64,000 bases of DNA from RHKX01 sp963784885 (GCA_963784885.1 CAWATA010000005.1:372001-436000), one strand, 5' to 3'. Positions 40,177 to 49,933 are shown, counted from the stretch's first letter. The notes: generated by a model not told the origin, from the letters alone. Translations and numbers: made by a program.

Positions 40177-40544
40177 TGGAGGCGGCCGGTACTGCCCCGG
40201 CGTCCGCGAAGGACGCCCCGATGCGTCAACGAGCGTTCCCTACGGAGTCAATCTCGGCTTCCGGCTCGGTCGATCCGAGGGGCACGTCGCCGGCGCCAAA
40301 TCCTCCTGTTGATGTCCCCGGCCGGCCGAGGAAACTGCCGGTGAGTGAGCCCACTGATGATGCCGCTGACCCGGAACGTGGGCGATCCGGAGCGACAGCT
40401 CTCTACTGCTGTTTAGGCAGCGAGAGCGAACTCGTGAGAGTCCGCACTTATTGGTTTCCCTGGGCTTTTTAACGAGGCCGGCCCAGGAACCTCGACTCGC
40501 AACACCGGGACGAGAACCGTTCACGTCGATTCTGTGTCGCCCCC
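40177..40544 (-). ncRNA. ssrA: tmRNA, trans-translation RNA
   Basis: On the minus strand the RNA begins GGGGGCG (40544-40538) and ends CGCCTCC-A (40184-40177), which pair as a 7-bp acceptor stem with one G-U. The 5' part GACACAGAATCGACG matches the tmRNA D-like region. GGCCTCGTTAAAAAGCC precedes the tag, as in E. coli. The resume codon GCG (40445) opens ADSHEFALAA, ended by TAA and followed by ACAGC. The 3' side has GGACG before a T-arm GCCGG/CCGGC whose loop is GGCAGTA, not TTCRANY. CCA is not encoded. About 368 nt, normal length. SmpB is at 44558-45022. A TACAAT box lies 23 nt upstream. Confidence 0.95.
40413..40445 (-). other. Tag-peptide reading frame inside tmRNA
   Basis: GCG to TAA on the minus strand encodes ADSHEFALAA. 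The ALAA end is the C-terminal degron recognised by ClpXP-type proteases, as in the E. coli tag ANDENYALAA. Confidence 0.95.
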
Positions 40545-40603
40545 TATGGATGTGTCTATGTCTGCACATTGTAGCCGGCGGCCTCAGCAGCTTTGCGGTC
40601 AGG

Positions 40604-40609
40604 TAGGTT
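40604..40609 (+). promoter_or_regulatory. -10 box of the small membrane-protein gene, leaderless type
   Basis: TAGGTT, 7 nt, then ATG 40617. It lies in the 72-bp gap between the divergent tmRNA and this gene. Confidence 0.6.
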
Positions 40610-40616
40610 CTGGCGC

Positions 40617-40895
40617 ATGGGTTGCCTGGTAGTCCTGTTCGCGCTGATCTCCCCCCGTCTCGCGCTCTTCTTCGTCGCGATCTTCTCCGACCTGTTGAGC
40701 CGCGCGTTCGACTCCTGGATGATCCCGCTGCTCGGCTTCTTCCTGCTGCCATGGACGACCCTGGCCTACGCCTGCATGTGGAGCCTCGGCAGCCATGAGG
40801 TCTCCGGGTTCGAGTGGTTCATCGTGATCCTCGCGTTCCTCGCCGACCTCAGCGGCTACGGGCTGATCGGCAACCGCCGCCAGTACTCGCGCTGA
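40617..40895 (+). CDS. Small membrane protein of unknown function
   Basis: A 92-residue protein with three hydrophobic segments: CLVVLFALISPRLALFFVAIF (from residue 3), SWMIPLLGFFLLPWTTLAYACMW (split by Pro) and FEWFIVILAFLADLSGYGLI. Short cytoplasmic or external loops join them, and the end is RRQYSR. No conserved domain recognised, although short three-helix proteins with PWTTLAYAxMW are frequent as conserved hypotheticals in actinobacteria. ATG 40617 is chosen from the -10 spacing; the open frame extends 24 nt upstream without RBS. Confidence 0.75.
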   Translation: MGCLVVLFALISPRLALFFVAIFSDLLSRAFDSWMIPLLGFFLLPWTTLAYACMWSLGSHEVSGFEWFIVILAFLADLSGYGLIGNRRQYSR

Positions 40896-40919
40896 GCGGC
40901 GCCGCGAGCCGCCGATTGC

Positions 40920-40947
40920 GGTCTCGCCCACGCGGGTAGGCGAGACC
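40920..40947. terminator. Hairpin between convergent genes
   Basis: Arms GGTCTCGCC and GGCGAGACC (9 bp) with a 10-nt loop, 24 bp after the membrane-protein stop. A second, stronger hairpin follows at 40971. Confidence 0.5.
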
Positions 40948-40970
40948 CCATGCATCGGCGCAGAACGAGC

Positions 40971-40997
40971 GTCGCCGGCGCTTCGGCCGCCGGCGAC
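40971..40997. terminator. Hairpin between convergent genes
   Basis: Perfect 10-bp arms GTCGCCGGCG and CGCCGGCGAC with a 7-nt loop containing TTCGG. Together with 40920-40947 it separates the plus-strand membrane-protein gene from the minus-strand gene ending at 41034. Confidence 0.6.
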
Positions 40998-41033
40998 CGC
41001 CACGCGAACATGGAGTCCGTCAATCGCCGCGGT

Positions 41034-41378
41034 TCAGCTCAGCTCGGGCAGGAAGCGCTCGACGTGCTCGGCGATCGTCTCCCGCACCCATCGGCGCTCG
41101 TCCGCCGTAGCCATCCGGTAGCGGCCGAGCAGGGTGCGCTGGTCGTCGATCGGAAGGCCCGCGATCTCCCAGCGCACCGCGAGGCGCTCGAAGAGCTGCT
41201 CCTCGCGTCGCGCCCAGGCGTCATCGACCGAGGCCGCCGCACTCGCCGGCCGCTCCGCGAGCTTGCGGATCGATCCCGGGCTGAGCTGCTCGCGGAGGAC
41301 CAGGACGTTGCCCTCGGGGTCCCGGTACTCGCTCGTCGGCGGCGGCTCGCGCCGCCGCCGCTGCTTCCGCTTCGCCAC
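41034..41378 (-). CDS. Small hypothetical protein
   Basis: A 114-residue protein from GTG 41378 (VAKRKQRRRREPPP), very basic for 12 residues, then EYRDPEGNVLVLREQLSPGSIRKL and a helical, charged C-terminal half (WARREEQLFERLAVRWEIAG, GRYRMATADERRWVRETIAE). No signal peptide and no recognised domain; the basic tail could bind nucleic acid. TGCGAGACT lies 7 nt before the start codon, as at 24067. The 66-codon upstream extension is Arg/Pro junk antisense to the flavoprotein pseudogene, so I reject it. Confidence 0.72.
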   Translation of the reverse strand: MAKRKQRRRREPPPTSEYRDPEGNVLVLREQLSPGSIRKLAERPASAAASVDDAWARREEQLFERLAVRWEIAGLPIDDQRTLLGRYRMATADERRWVRETIAEHVERFLPELS

Positions 41379-41416
41379 GGAGCGAAGTCTCGCACCGCCG
41401 CCGGTGGGTTGGATCG

Positions 41417-42279
41417 ATGAGCGGGCGCGAGTTCGACGTGATCGTGATCGGGGCCGGACCGGCCGGCGAGGTCGCCGCGGGGCGGCTCTCCGACGGCGGC
41501 ATGGAGGTCGCCCTGGCGGAACCGGAGCTGGTCGGAGGAGAGTGCAGCTTCTGGGCCTGCATGCCGTCGAAGGCATTACTGCGACCGGCGGAGCTCCTCG
41601 CCGAGGTCAGGCGGGTGCCCGGCATTCCGGTCGGCGACGAGCTCGCCGTCGAGCGGATCCTCGAGCGGCGCGACGAGGTCATCCACGACCTCGACGACTC
41701 CAGCCAGCTCCCGTGGCTGGAGGAGCGCGACATCAGGCTGTTCCGCGCCCGGGCCGAGATCGCCGGCGAGCGCCGGGTCCGGGTCGGCGACGACGAGCTG
41801 ACGGCGCGAGTCGCCGTGATCGTCGCGACCGGCTCCGGAGCGGCGATGCCCCCGATACCGGGGCTCGACGAGGTCGGCGCATGGACGAATCGCGAGGTCA
41901 CGACCGCCGATTCCCCGCCGCGCTCGCTCGTGGTGCTGGGAGGCGGCGTCGTCGGGATCGAGATGGCGCCGACGGCGAGCTCGCCGGAGCCGAGGAGGCC
42001 GGGCTGCCGGTCAGCGCCGTCGACGTCGCGACGTCAGGCACGGCCGGGGCGAGCTTCCACGGTCGCAACGCCGACGGGACGAGCCGCCTCGTGATCGACG
42101 ACGAGCGTCGCATCGTCGTCGGCGCGACGTTCGTCGGACCCGACGTCAACGAACTACTTCATGCCGCTTCGATCGCAGTCGCCGCAGACGTGCCCGTCGA
42201 GACCCTGATCGAGGCCGTGCCCGCGTTCCCGACCCGGAACGAGATCTGGCTGAACCTCCTCCGGGAGCACGGGGTCTAG
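41417..42279 (+). pseudogene. Flavoprotein disulfide reductase with internal deletion
   Basis: The 5' part (41417-about 41965) encodes the FAD half of a dihydrolipoamide/mercuric-reductase-like enzyme: FDVIVIGAGPAGEVAAG, a CSFWACMPSKALLRP active-site segment in which the redox CxxxxC is WACMPS-like with the first Cys shifted, VIVATGSGAAMPPIPG and the start of the NAD site VVLGGGVVGIEMA. Directly after that, another frame (read from about 41962) continues with SAVDVATSGTAGASF and the dimerisation domain VVGATFVGPDVNELLHAASIA to AFPTRNEIWLNLL. The NAD and central domains, about 150-200 residues, are missing, with a frame change at the join. Confidence 0.85.
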
Positions 42280-42298
42280 GCTCAGCCGGCCCGATCGT

Positions 42299-44464
42299 TC
42301 AGACGGTCAGCCGGGACTTGATCTGCTCGAGGAACTGGCGGGGAAACCCGGGGATCCCCTCGAGCTCGTCGACCGACGCGAACCGGCCCGAGCGCTCGCG
42401 ATGAGCGAGTACCCGTCCGGTCTGGGTGACCGAAAGGCCCACGTCGCGAAGCTGTTCGAACGTCGCGTCGTTGAGGTTGAGCGGCAGGAACTGGACCGAG
42501 CTCATCTCCGACGGGTCGGGCAGCCTGATCGCTTCCTCCGACTCGGCCTCGGGAGCCGGGGGCTCCGGCACGGCCGACTCGGCAGCCGCGGGCGCCGGCG
42601 GCTCCGGCCCGGCGGGCTCGGCGGGCTCGGCGGGCTCGGCGGGCTCGGGTACCGCGGCTGACGCAGCGGCGGTCGGCTGCTCCGGCTCGGAAGCTCCAGC
42701 GACCGCAGGCGCTGGTTGCTCCAGCTCGGCGGGGGGCGGAGCCGGCCGCTCCGGCTCGGCGGCGGGCGGAGGCGGCTGATCGCGGATCACGGCGGCGGGC
42801 GGTGCCGGCTGCTCAGGCTCGGAGGCGGGCGGTGCCGGCTCCTCCGGCCCGGCGGGGGGCGGTGGCGCGGGCGGTGCCGCGGCGGGGGCGACGGGCGCCG
42901 TGGCTCCGGGGGAGTTGGGGTCGAGGGGCTCGGCGACGCCGGTCACGGCCTCGCGCGCACGGTTCTCGGCCTCGCGCGCCCGATCTTCGGCCTCGTTGAT
43001 CCGGGCCAGCATCTCCTGCAGCCGCCGCTCCCGCGCGGCCTCCTGCTGGCGCAGCTCGGCGAGCTTCTCGGCGCGGGATGCACGGGCCTCCGCCTCCCCG
43101 GCCTGCGACTCGATCATGTCGAGCCGCTCCTTGGCCTCCTCGATCGCGCGCTCGGTCTGCTCACGCTGCTCGTCGATCCGGCGCTCGGTCAGGTCGAGCT
43201 CCTCGACCAGCTCACGATCGCGCTGGCGGCGACGGTCGATCTGCTGGTCGGCGATCCGCAGCTCGGTGGCGAACGGATTCTCCTCGCTGACGGACGCGGC
43301 CTCGCGACGGGCCTGATCGCCGGCGGCCATCTCCGCATCGGCGGCCTGACCCTCGGCCTCCATCCGCAGACCCTCGACTTCGCGGATTCGCCGCTCGGCG
43401 TCGGCGGAGGCCTCGGCGGACTGGGCGCGAACGATTGCCTCGTCCTCGCGCCGGCGCGCGGACTCGAGCCGATCGGATGCCTCGGCCGCGGTCTCCGGAG
43501 GAGGCGCGGCGGGCGGCGGGGCGATCGGGACGCCGGGCGCGCCCGGCAACTCGGCCTCGGGCGTGAGATCGGGCGGCGGGGGCTGGGGGGCGGCCTGAGC
43601 GGGCACGGGCGGTTCCGGCGCGGCCGGAGGCTCCGGAACGGCGAACGCCGCCGGCTGCTCGGGTGCGGGAGGCGCTGGGACCGGCGCGGCCTCGGGCTCG
43701 TCGCCGGAACGGGCCGCAGCCACTCCGCCCGCGGCAGCCGCCGCCGCGGCGGCGGCCCCGAGGGCAAGCTTGGGATCCGACTTCGCCTCGGTCGACGCGG
43801 CCGGAGCCGGCGGAGGCGGGGCGGCGGGTTGAGGCGGGGCGGCGGGCTGTCCCTTCCCGGCTGCGCGGGCCGCCTTCTTCTCGGCGAGTGCCTGGCGACG
43901 CTCCTCGCGGGCACGGTCGCGCTCGGCCTTGGCCGCCGCCTTCTTGGCGGCGCGCTCGCGCTTCTTCGCCTCGCGCTGTCCCTTGCGGTCACCGGAGGCG
44001 GGAGGCGGCGGCTGCAGGACGACAGGTACCTCGGAGCCCGGCACGGTTACGGGCGTGCCGGCGGCGGCGGGCGTCGCCTCTCCAGTCGCCTCGGCTGCGG
44101 GCGAGGGAGCGGCGGGCGGCGCGGGCGCGGTGGGCTGCGGCGGCGTCGCACCGCGCTTGCGGGCGGCTTTCTGCTGGGCTCGCTGCTGCTTCTGCTGCTC
44201 GCGCTCGGCGCGACGGCGAGCCTTCGACTCCTCGCGCCGGCGCTTCTTCTCGTCGCGCTCGCGCTGCTTTCGCGCGCGAGGGCTCTCGGCGGTCGGGGCC
44301 TGGGCAGGTGCGGGGGTCGCGGGAGCGGGCACGGCGGGGGCGGTCGTCTGCTGCGCCGGCGCGGGAGCCGTGCCCGGCGGCGGCGGCGGAGGCGGCGCGC
44401 CCGTCGGGGGCGGAGGCGGCTGGGCGCCGGCCGGCGGCTGCGGGTGTTGGTCCTGCTCGCTCAC
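42299..44464 (-). CDS. Pro/Ala-rich coiled-coil protein with C-terminal helix-hairpin-helix
   Basis: A 721-residue protein starting at GTG 44464 (GGAGGAA 5 nt upstream). Regions: Pro/Gln/Ala-rich (1-60), a highly basic block (about 60-105, KQRERDEKKRRREESKARRR), Pro/Ala, a second basic block (about 155-205) and an Ala-rich hydrophobic run (KLALGAAAAAAAAAGGVAAA, about 230-250). A long coiled coil (about 325-520) and Pro/Ala/Glu repeats follow. The C-terminal ComEA-like HhH module (from LPLNLNDATFEQL to GIPGFPRQFLEQIKSRL, about 655-721) has the two G-h-G turns. HhH modules bind DNA non-specifically. Architecture suggests a DNA-organising or uptake scaffold, but function is unknown. Confidence 0.85.
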   Translation of the reverse strand: MSEQDQHPQPPAGAQPPPPPTGAPPPPPPPGTAPAPAQQTTAPAVPAPATPAPAQAPTAESPRARKQRERDEKKRRREESKARRRAEREQQKQQRAQQKAARKRGATPPQPTAPAPPAAPSPAAEATGEATPAAAGTPVTVPGSEVPVVLQPPPPASGDRKGQREAKKRERAAKKAAAKAERDRAREERRQALAEKKAARAAGKGQPAAPPQPAAPPPPAPAASTEAKSDPKLALGAAAAAAAAAGGVAAARSGDEPEAAPVPAPPAPEQPAAFAVPEPPAAPEPPVPAQAAPQPPPPDLTPEAELPGAPGVPIAPPPAAPPPETAAEASDRLESARRREDEAIVRAQSAEASADAERRIREVEGLRMEAEGQAADAEMAAGDQARREAASVSEENPFATELRIADQQIDRRRQRDRELVEELDLTERRIDEQREQTERAIEEAKERLDMIESQAGEAEARASRAEKLAELRQQEAARERRLQEMLARINEAEDRAREAENRAREAVTGVAEPLDPNSPGATAPVAPAAAPPAPPPPAGPEEPAPPASEPEQPAPPAAVIRDQPPPPAAEPERPAPPPAELEQPAPAVAGASEPEQPTAAASAAVPEPAEPAEPAEPAGPEPPAPAAAESAVPEPPAPEAESEEAIRLPDPSEMSSVQFLPLNLNDATFEQLRDVGLSVTQTGRVLAHRERSGRFASVDELEGIPGFPRQFLEQIKSRLTV

Positions 44465-44557
44465 TCGATTTCCTCCGTCATCAGGGTCGACCCTCGACAT
44501 TGAAGCAAGGGTGACGCCGATCCGTGAGCAACCCCGGTGGCGCCTGAACGCAGGCGT

Positions 44558-45022
44558 TCAGCGGTTTCGATGTTTGACCTCGCGCTCGATGTCGCGCGCC
44601 ACGTCCCGATCGCGGATCTGACGGCGCTTGTCCTGCTGCTGCTTGCCGCGCGCAAGCGCCAGCTCGACCTTCGCGCGCCTGCCCTTGAAGTAGATGCGGG
44701 TGGGGATCAGAGTCAGGCCCTTCCGCTGCATCCGCCCGATCAGCCGCTCGATCTCCCAGCGGTGCATGAGCAGCTTCCGCGGGCGCTCCGGCTCGTGGTT
44801 CTCACGCGCCGGCGGGTACGGGGGAATGTAGGCGCCGCGGAGGAAGACCTGGCCGTCCTCGATCGCGGCGTAGGAGTCCTGCAGACGGGCCTTCCCGTCG
44901 CGCAGGGACTTCACCTCGGTGCCGGTCAGGACGATCCCGGCCTCGAACGACTCGACGATCTCGTAGGAGAACCTGGCAGCCCGGTTCGTGGCGACGTCGG
45001 GCCCGCGTTCGGCGTCGCTCAT
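44558..45022 (-). CDS. smpB: SsrA-binding protein SmpB
   Basis: A 154-residue protein with the conserved oligonucleotide-binding core: YEIVESFEAGIVLTGTEVKSL, LQDSYAAIEDGQVFLRGAYIPPY and GLTLIPTRIYFKGRRAKVELALARGK (split). The C-terminal basic tail DKRRQIRDRDVARDIEREVK inserts into the ribosomal mRNA channel. It binds tmRNA, present in this window at 40177-40544. Its ATG overlaps the rnr stop by 4 nt, so smpB is translated with RNase R, which degrades non-stop mRNA. Length is normal. Confidence 0.98.
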   Translation of the reverse strand: MSDAERGPDVATNRAARFSYEIVESFEAGIVLTGTEVKSLRDGKARLQDSYAAIEDGQVFLRGAYIPPYPPARENHEPERPRKLLMHRWEIERLIGRMQRKGLTLIPTRIYFKGRRAKVELALARGKQQQDKRRQIRDRDVARDIEREVKHRNR

Positions 45023-46833
45023 CGTCGCCCCCTCCCGCCCCGGCCACGACCGCGTCCGGTCCGGCCCGCTTCACGGGGCCGGCGCCGCTCGCGCTGCTCG
45101 TCGGCGGCGGCCACGAGGTCGACCCGGCCCCGAGCCGCCTCGACGGCCTCGACCTTGACCTCGATCGCGTCCCCGATCCCGACCCTCGTGCCAGTGCGCA
45201 TCCCGATCAACGCCGACTCGACGTCGTTGATCTCGAACCGCTCCCCGGGCATGCGGCGGGCCGGGAAGAACCCCTCGTAGATGTCGGCGTGCTCACCACG
45301 GAAGAGGATGAAAGCACCAGCGCCGATGACGCCGGATACCTCGCCCTCGAAGACCGTCCCGGAGCCGCGCTCGAAGAGCTCCCGCTGGAGCAGGAAGGCG
45401 GCGCAGATGTCATCGCCGTCGCGCTCGATCCGCATCGACTCGCGCTCGGAGTCGGAGCAGTGCAGCGCGGCGCCCGCGACCTCGTGGACGTCCGGGCGCT
45501 CCTCGCTGCCGTCGATGACCGAGAGCAGCCCGCGGTGGGCGATCAGGTCGGGGTAGCGGCGAATCGGCGAGGTGAAGTGCGAGTAGGCGCTGCTCCCGAG
45601 GCCGGCATGACCGAGGTTCACCTCGCTGTAGCGCGCCGGCTTCAGGGCCCGGAGGACGAGCGAGGAGAGGCTCGAGGCGCCGTGGCCCCGGCGCTTCGCC
45701 TCGGCCGCAACGAGCCGGCTGGCCTCGATAGCCGCCTCGCCGGCCTCGCCCGGCCCCGCCGCCTTCCCGAGTGCGGGCGTCGGGACGCCGAGGGAGGCGA
45801 GCTGCTCGATCAGGACCTGAACGCGGGCCGGGTCGGGGGGCTCGTGGACACGGTAGAGGGTCGGCACGGCCTGCTGCTCGAGCAGGCTTGCGACCTGCTC
45901 GTTGGTGAGGATCATCAGCTTCTCGATCAGGCGATGGGACTCGGTTTGGACGAGCGCGTGCGCCGCCTCGACGTCGCCCTCGGGGGTGAAGGTGAAATCG
46001 GGCTCGGCGCTGCTCACCTCGAGACCGCCGCCGCGCTTGGCGGCCGCGATCGCCGCGGTCGCCCGGCGGGCGGTGGCGATCGCGTCGGCAACCGGTTCCG
46101 GCGCCCGCTCGGTCCCGGCGAAGATCCGGTCGAGATGGTCGTAATCGAGGCGAGCGTCGGAGCGGATCCGCGACCGGTAGAAGGCCGCCGATCGGGCCTC
46201 CCCGGTCCCCGACAGCTCGATCTCGGCGGTGACCGCCAGCCGCTCGACCCCAGGATTGAGGCTGCAGGCGTCACTGCTCAGCGATGCCGGCAGCATCGGG
46301 CTGACCGTCCCCGGGGCGTAGGTGGAGTTCGCCCGCGCGAGCGCCTCGCGGTCGAGCCCGCTCTCGGGCTTGACGTGGGCGGCGACGTCGGCGATGTGTA
46401 CCCAGACGCGGAAGCCGTCGCCCTCCGGGCGAGCCGAGACGGCGTCGTCGAAGTCGCGGGCGCTCGCCGGGTCGACGGTGAAGGTGGGCTCGGCGGTCAG
46501 GTCGCGTCGAGCGCCGGCATCGCGCCGGAGACGGTCCACGGCCGACCGTGCCTCCTGCTCGTGGCGGTCGCGAAACGTCGGGCGCAGCCCGCGATCGGCG
46601 ATCAGCGCCGCGACGACGTCGCGGGCGTTGTCGGAGCGGCCGAGGTCGGCGATCGGCTGGCCGCCCCGGTGGTCGATCCGGCAGAGCGCGATCCGTCCGG
46701 GGGCGACCTTGACCCGCCCACGCGCGAGGCTGACCTGCGGCCCGCGCTCGAACAACGGCTCACCCACCCAGAAGCGACCGCGGCGGGCGACGACGAGCGC
46801 CCGTGGGCGCCCGGCATCGGCGGCGCCGGGCAT
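45019..46833 (-). CDS. rnr: RNase R/RNB-family exoribonuclease
   Basis: A 604-residue 3'-5' exoribonuclease with an RNB domain. FTVDPASARDFDDAVS carries the catalytic Asp cluster, HIADVAAHVKPES, LARANSTYAPGTVSPMLPA and SAYSHFTSPIRRYPDL follow, and the C-terminal S1-like domain includes FEGEVSGVIGAGAFILF and ends in an Arg/Gly tail. At 604 residues it is shorter than E. coli RNase R (about 810), lacking the N-terminal helix-turn-helix and one cold-shock domain, as in many actinobacteria. Its ATG overlaps the ctpA TGA; smpB follows by ATGA. The tail probably binds RNA. Confidence 0.95.
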   Translation of the reverse strand: MPGAADAGRPRALVVARRGRFWVGEPLFERGPQVSLARGRVKVAPGRIALCRIDHRGGQPIADLGRSDNARDVVAALIADRGLRPTFRDRHEQEARSAVDRLRRDAGARRDLTAEPTFTVDPASARDFDDAVSARPEGDGFRVWVHIADVAAHVKPESGLDREALARANSTYAPGTVSPMLPASLSSDACSLNPGVERLAVTAEIELSGTGEARSAAFYRSRIRSDARLDYDHLDRIFAGTERAPEPVADAIATARRATAAIAAAKRGGGLEVSSAEPDFTFTPEGDVEAAHALVQTESHRLIEKLMILTNEQVASLLEQQAVPTLYRVHEPPDPARVQVLIEQLASLGVPTPALGKAAGPGEAGEAAIEASRLVAAEAKRRGHGASSLSSLVLRALKPARYSEVNLGHAGLGSSAYSHFTSPIRRYPDLIAHRGLLSVIDGSEERPDVHEVAGAALHCSDSERESMRIERDGDDICAAFLLQRELFERGSGTVFEGEVSGVIGAGAFILFRGEHADIYEGFFPARRMPGERFEINDVESALIGMRTGTRVGIGDAIEVKVEAVEAARGRVDLVAAADEQRERRRPREAGRTGRGRGRGGRGRR

Positions 46834-48020
46834 CAGTCGCCCCGCAGCTGCGCGGCGACGTCGGCGAGCCCCGCGTCGAGGACGTCGTCGCCGTTCCTCG
46901 GGTCCCGGTCCTCGACTCTCTCGTCCGGCCGGACACCCGTGCCGAGGATCGAGGTGCCGTCCGCGGTCAGGTACTCGCCGACAGTCAGGTCCAGAGCCCC
47001 GCCGGTCTCGAGCGGGATCACCTCCTGGAAGACGCCCTTTCCGAAGGTACGGGTACCGATCACGGTCGCGAGGTCGTTCTCCTTCAACGCAGCGGTGACG
47101 ATCTCCGAGGCCGAGGCCGTGTTGCCGTCGACGAGGACGGCGATCGGCCCGATCCCGTCGAGCGCGTCGCCGGTCACCTCGAACGTCTGCTTGTCGCGGG
47201 CCCGGCCCTCGATCGTCAGCACCGGTCCCTCCTCCTGGAAGATCGACTGGACGAGCACGGCCTCGTCGACGAGTCCGCCGCCGTTCCCGCGGAGGTCGAA
47301 TACGAGGCCCTCGGCGCCCTTCTCGTCGAGCTTCTCGATCTCGCTGCGGAGCTCGCCGTGGGCACCGCGGGTGAATCCGGCGAGCGCGACGTAGGCGACC
47401 TTGCGCCCGTCGACCTCCTCGATCCGGCCGGTGACGGCCGGGACCTTCACGTTGGCGCGCTCGACCTCGACGTCGCGGCGCTTGCCGGTGCGGCCGTCGA
47501 CGACGGTCAGCTCGACCGATGTTCCGGGCGGACCCTTGATCCGGGTCGCCGCGGCGTCGGCGGGGACGCCGGCGAGCGACTTGCCGTCGACGGCGACGAT
47601 CAGGTCGTCGGGACCGATGTCGGCGTCGGCGGCGGGCGCTCCCTCGAAGACCTGGGCGACCCGTAAGCCCTTCTTGGTCTCGCTGACGGTGACGCCGATG
47701 CCGGAGAACTCGCCCGACGAGGAGGCCTGGAATCGCTTGTAGGTGGCGGGGTCGAAGTAGTGAGAGAACTTGTCGTCGTTCGCCTTGCTGATCTTCCTGA
47801 CCATCCCGTCGATCGAAGCGTTCTGGAGCTCCTTCGAGTCGGTCGGCCGGAAGTAGGAGTCCTCGATGACCTCCTGGGCCTCCTGCTGGCGGGTCTGCTC
47901 GCGGTTGTCGGGCAGCAGGTCCTGCAGCGGCCCGCTGAACGCGAGCAGCGCAACGGCGATGACGACCCCGGCGACCGCGCCGAGGACGAACGCAGGGAGT
48001 CGGCTTCGGCGCTTGCTCAA
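46833..48020 (-). CDS. ctpA: S41 C-terminal processing peptidase
   Basis: A 395-residue exported protease from TTG 48020 (LSKRRSRLPAFVLG). One N-terminal anchor (AFVLGAVAGVVIAVALLAF), a helical region, then a PDZ domain (about 100-180; GIGVTVSETKKGLRVAQVF) and an S41 domain. Catalytic Ser is in DGNTASASEIVTAAL and Lys in GTRTFGKGVFQ. It cleaves non-polar C-termini at the cell surface and often regulates peptidoglycan hydrolases. Start overlaps the ftsX TGA (TTGA). It sits between ftsEX and rnr; a functional link to FtsEX-controlled hydrolases is plausible. Confidence 0.94.
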   Translation of the reverse strand: MSKRRSRLPAFVLGAVAGVVIAVALLAFSGPLQDLLPDNREQTRQQEAQEVIEDSYFRPTDSKELQNASIDGMVRKISKANDDKFSHYFDPATYKRFQASSSGEFSGIGVTVSETKKGLRVAQVFEGAPAADADIGPDDLIVAVDGKSLAGVPADAAATRIKGPPGTSVELTVVDGRTGKRRDVEVERANVKVPAVTGRIEEVDGRKVAYVALAGFTRGAHGELRSEIEKLDEKGAEGLVFDLRGNGGGLVDEAVLVQSIFQEEGPVLTIEGRARDKQTFEVTGDALDGIGPIAVLVDGNTASASEIVTAALKENDLATVIGTRTFGKGVFQEVIPLETGGALDLTVGEYLTADGTSILGTGVRPDERVEDRDPRNGDDVLDAGLADVAAQLRGD

Positions 48021-48912
48021 ATGCGGAGGAAGCGGCGCAGCGTCACTCCGCTGCCGAGCGCCGCGACCACCATCGCGCCCATCACCAGTGCGGCGATCAG
48101 GGGTCCGAAGGAGATCGTGTTGAGATTCTCGACCAAAGCGAAGTTGTCTGACAGCGGGTCGACGATTGTCACCTTGCCGAGAAACAGTATGCCGACTGCG
48201 ATCAGCGCGCCGAACAGGCCGACGACGAGCCCCTCGATCACGAACGGCCAGCGAATGAACCAATTGGTCGCTCCGACGAGCTGCATCACCTCGACCTCGC
48301 GACGGCGCGCGTAGATCGAGAGGCGGATCGTGTTGCCGACCAGAAACAGCGATGCGACCGCCAGCAGGACGGCGATGACGGCGAGGAGGATCTTCACGGC
48401 CCCCGTCACCTCGCGGATCTGCTGGGTCTGCTCGCCGGTGACGATCTCGTCGATCGCGGCGCTGATCGGCTGCGGCTTGCCGGTCGAGTCAGGAGGCGAC
48501 AGTGCCGTCTGGACCGACTCGAGGTTGTCGGGGTCGTCGACTTTGACGTTGAAGGCCGGCGGCAGCGGGTTGCTGTTGAGCTGGTCGAGCAGGCTCTTGT
48601 CCTCGAGACGGTCCTCGAGGATCTTCAGCGCCTGCGCCGGCGAGACGTACTCGACGCCGGCGACGTGCGGGATCGCGGCCACCTTGTCCTGAAGGTTGGC
48701 GATCTCGCCGTTGGTAGCGTCGTCGAAGAGGAAGACCTTGAGCTCGAGCTGATTGCGGACGTCGTCGGTCTTCGAGCCGCTGGCGTCGAGGACGGGCACG
48801 AGCACGCCGATCAGCAGGACCGTGACGGCGATCGTGACGATCGCGGCCAGCGACGGCGCCGCGTTGCGGCGAAGGGCCCGATAGGCCTCGCCGAGGAAGA
48901 AGGCGAACCGGC

Positions 48913-48916
<4 letters not shown>
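48017..48916 (-). CDS. ftsX: Cell division protein FtsX
   Basis: A 299-residue permease-like protein. A short N-terminus with FFLGEAYRALRRNAAPSLAAI leads to the first helix (AAIVTIAVTVLLIGVLVPVL). A ~130-residue extracellular domain (about 45-170) follows, then three helices beginning with ILLAVIAVLLAVASLFLVGNT and a loop with RRREVEVMQLVGATNWFIRWPFV, the FtsX coupling motif. With FtsE it controls extracellular peptidoglycan hydrolases; the NlpC/P60 protein at 14743-16005 is a candidate partner (inference). ftsE and ctpA overlap it by 4 nt on either side. Confidence 0.97.
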
Positions 48917-49770
<854 letters not shown>

Positions 49771-49933
49771 ATTCGACAGCCTCCTTCGTCGGCGCCGCGG
49801 ACGTTCCTCCGACCGCGCTGCGTGGGCGGAGCCGTGCAAGACGATGCCTGCGCGAAGCCAGCATCATAAGCAAAGGCTCACACAACGCTGATACTTCCCT
49901 CGCGAGCTGCACGTTCTCGCCCTGCCCCGCCCT

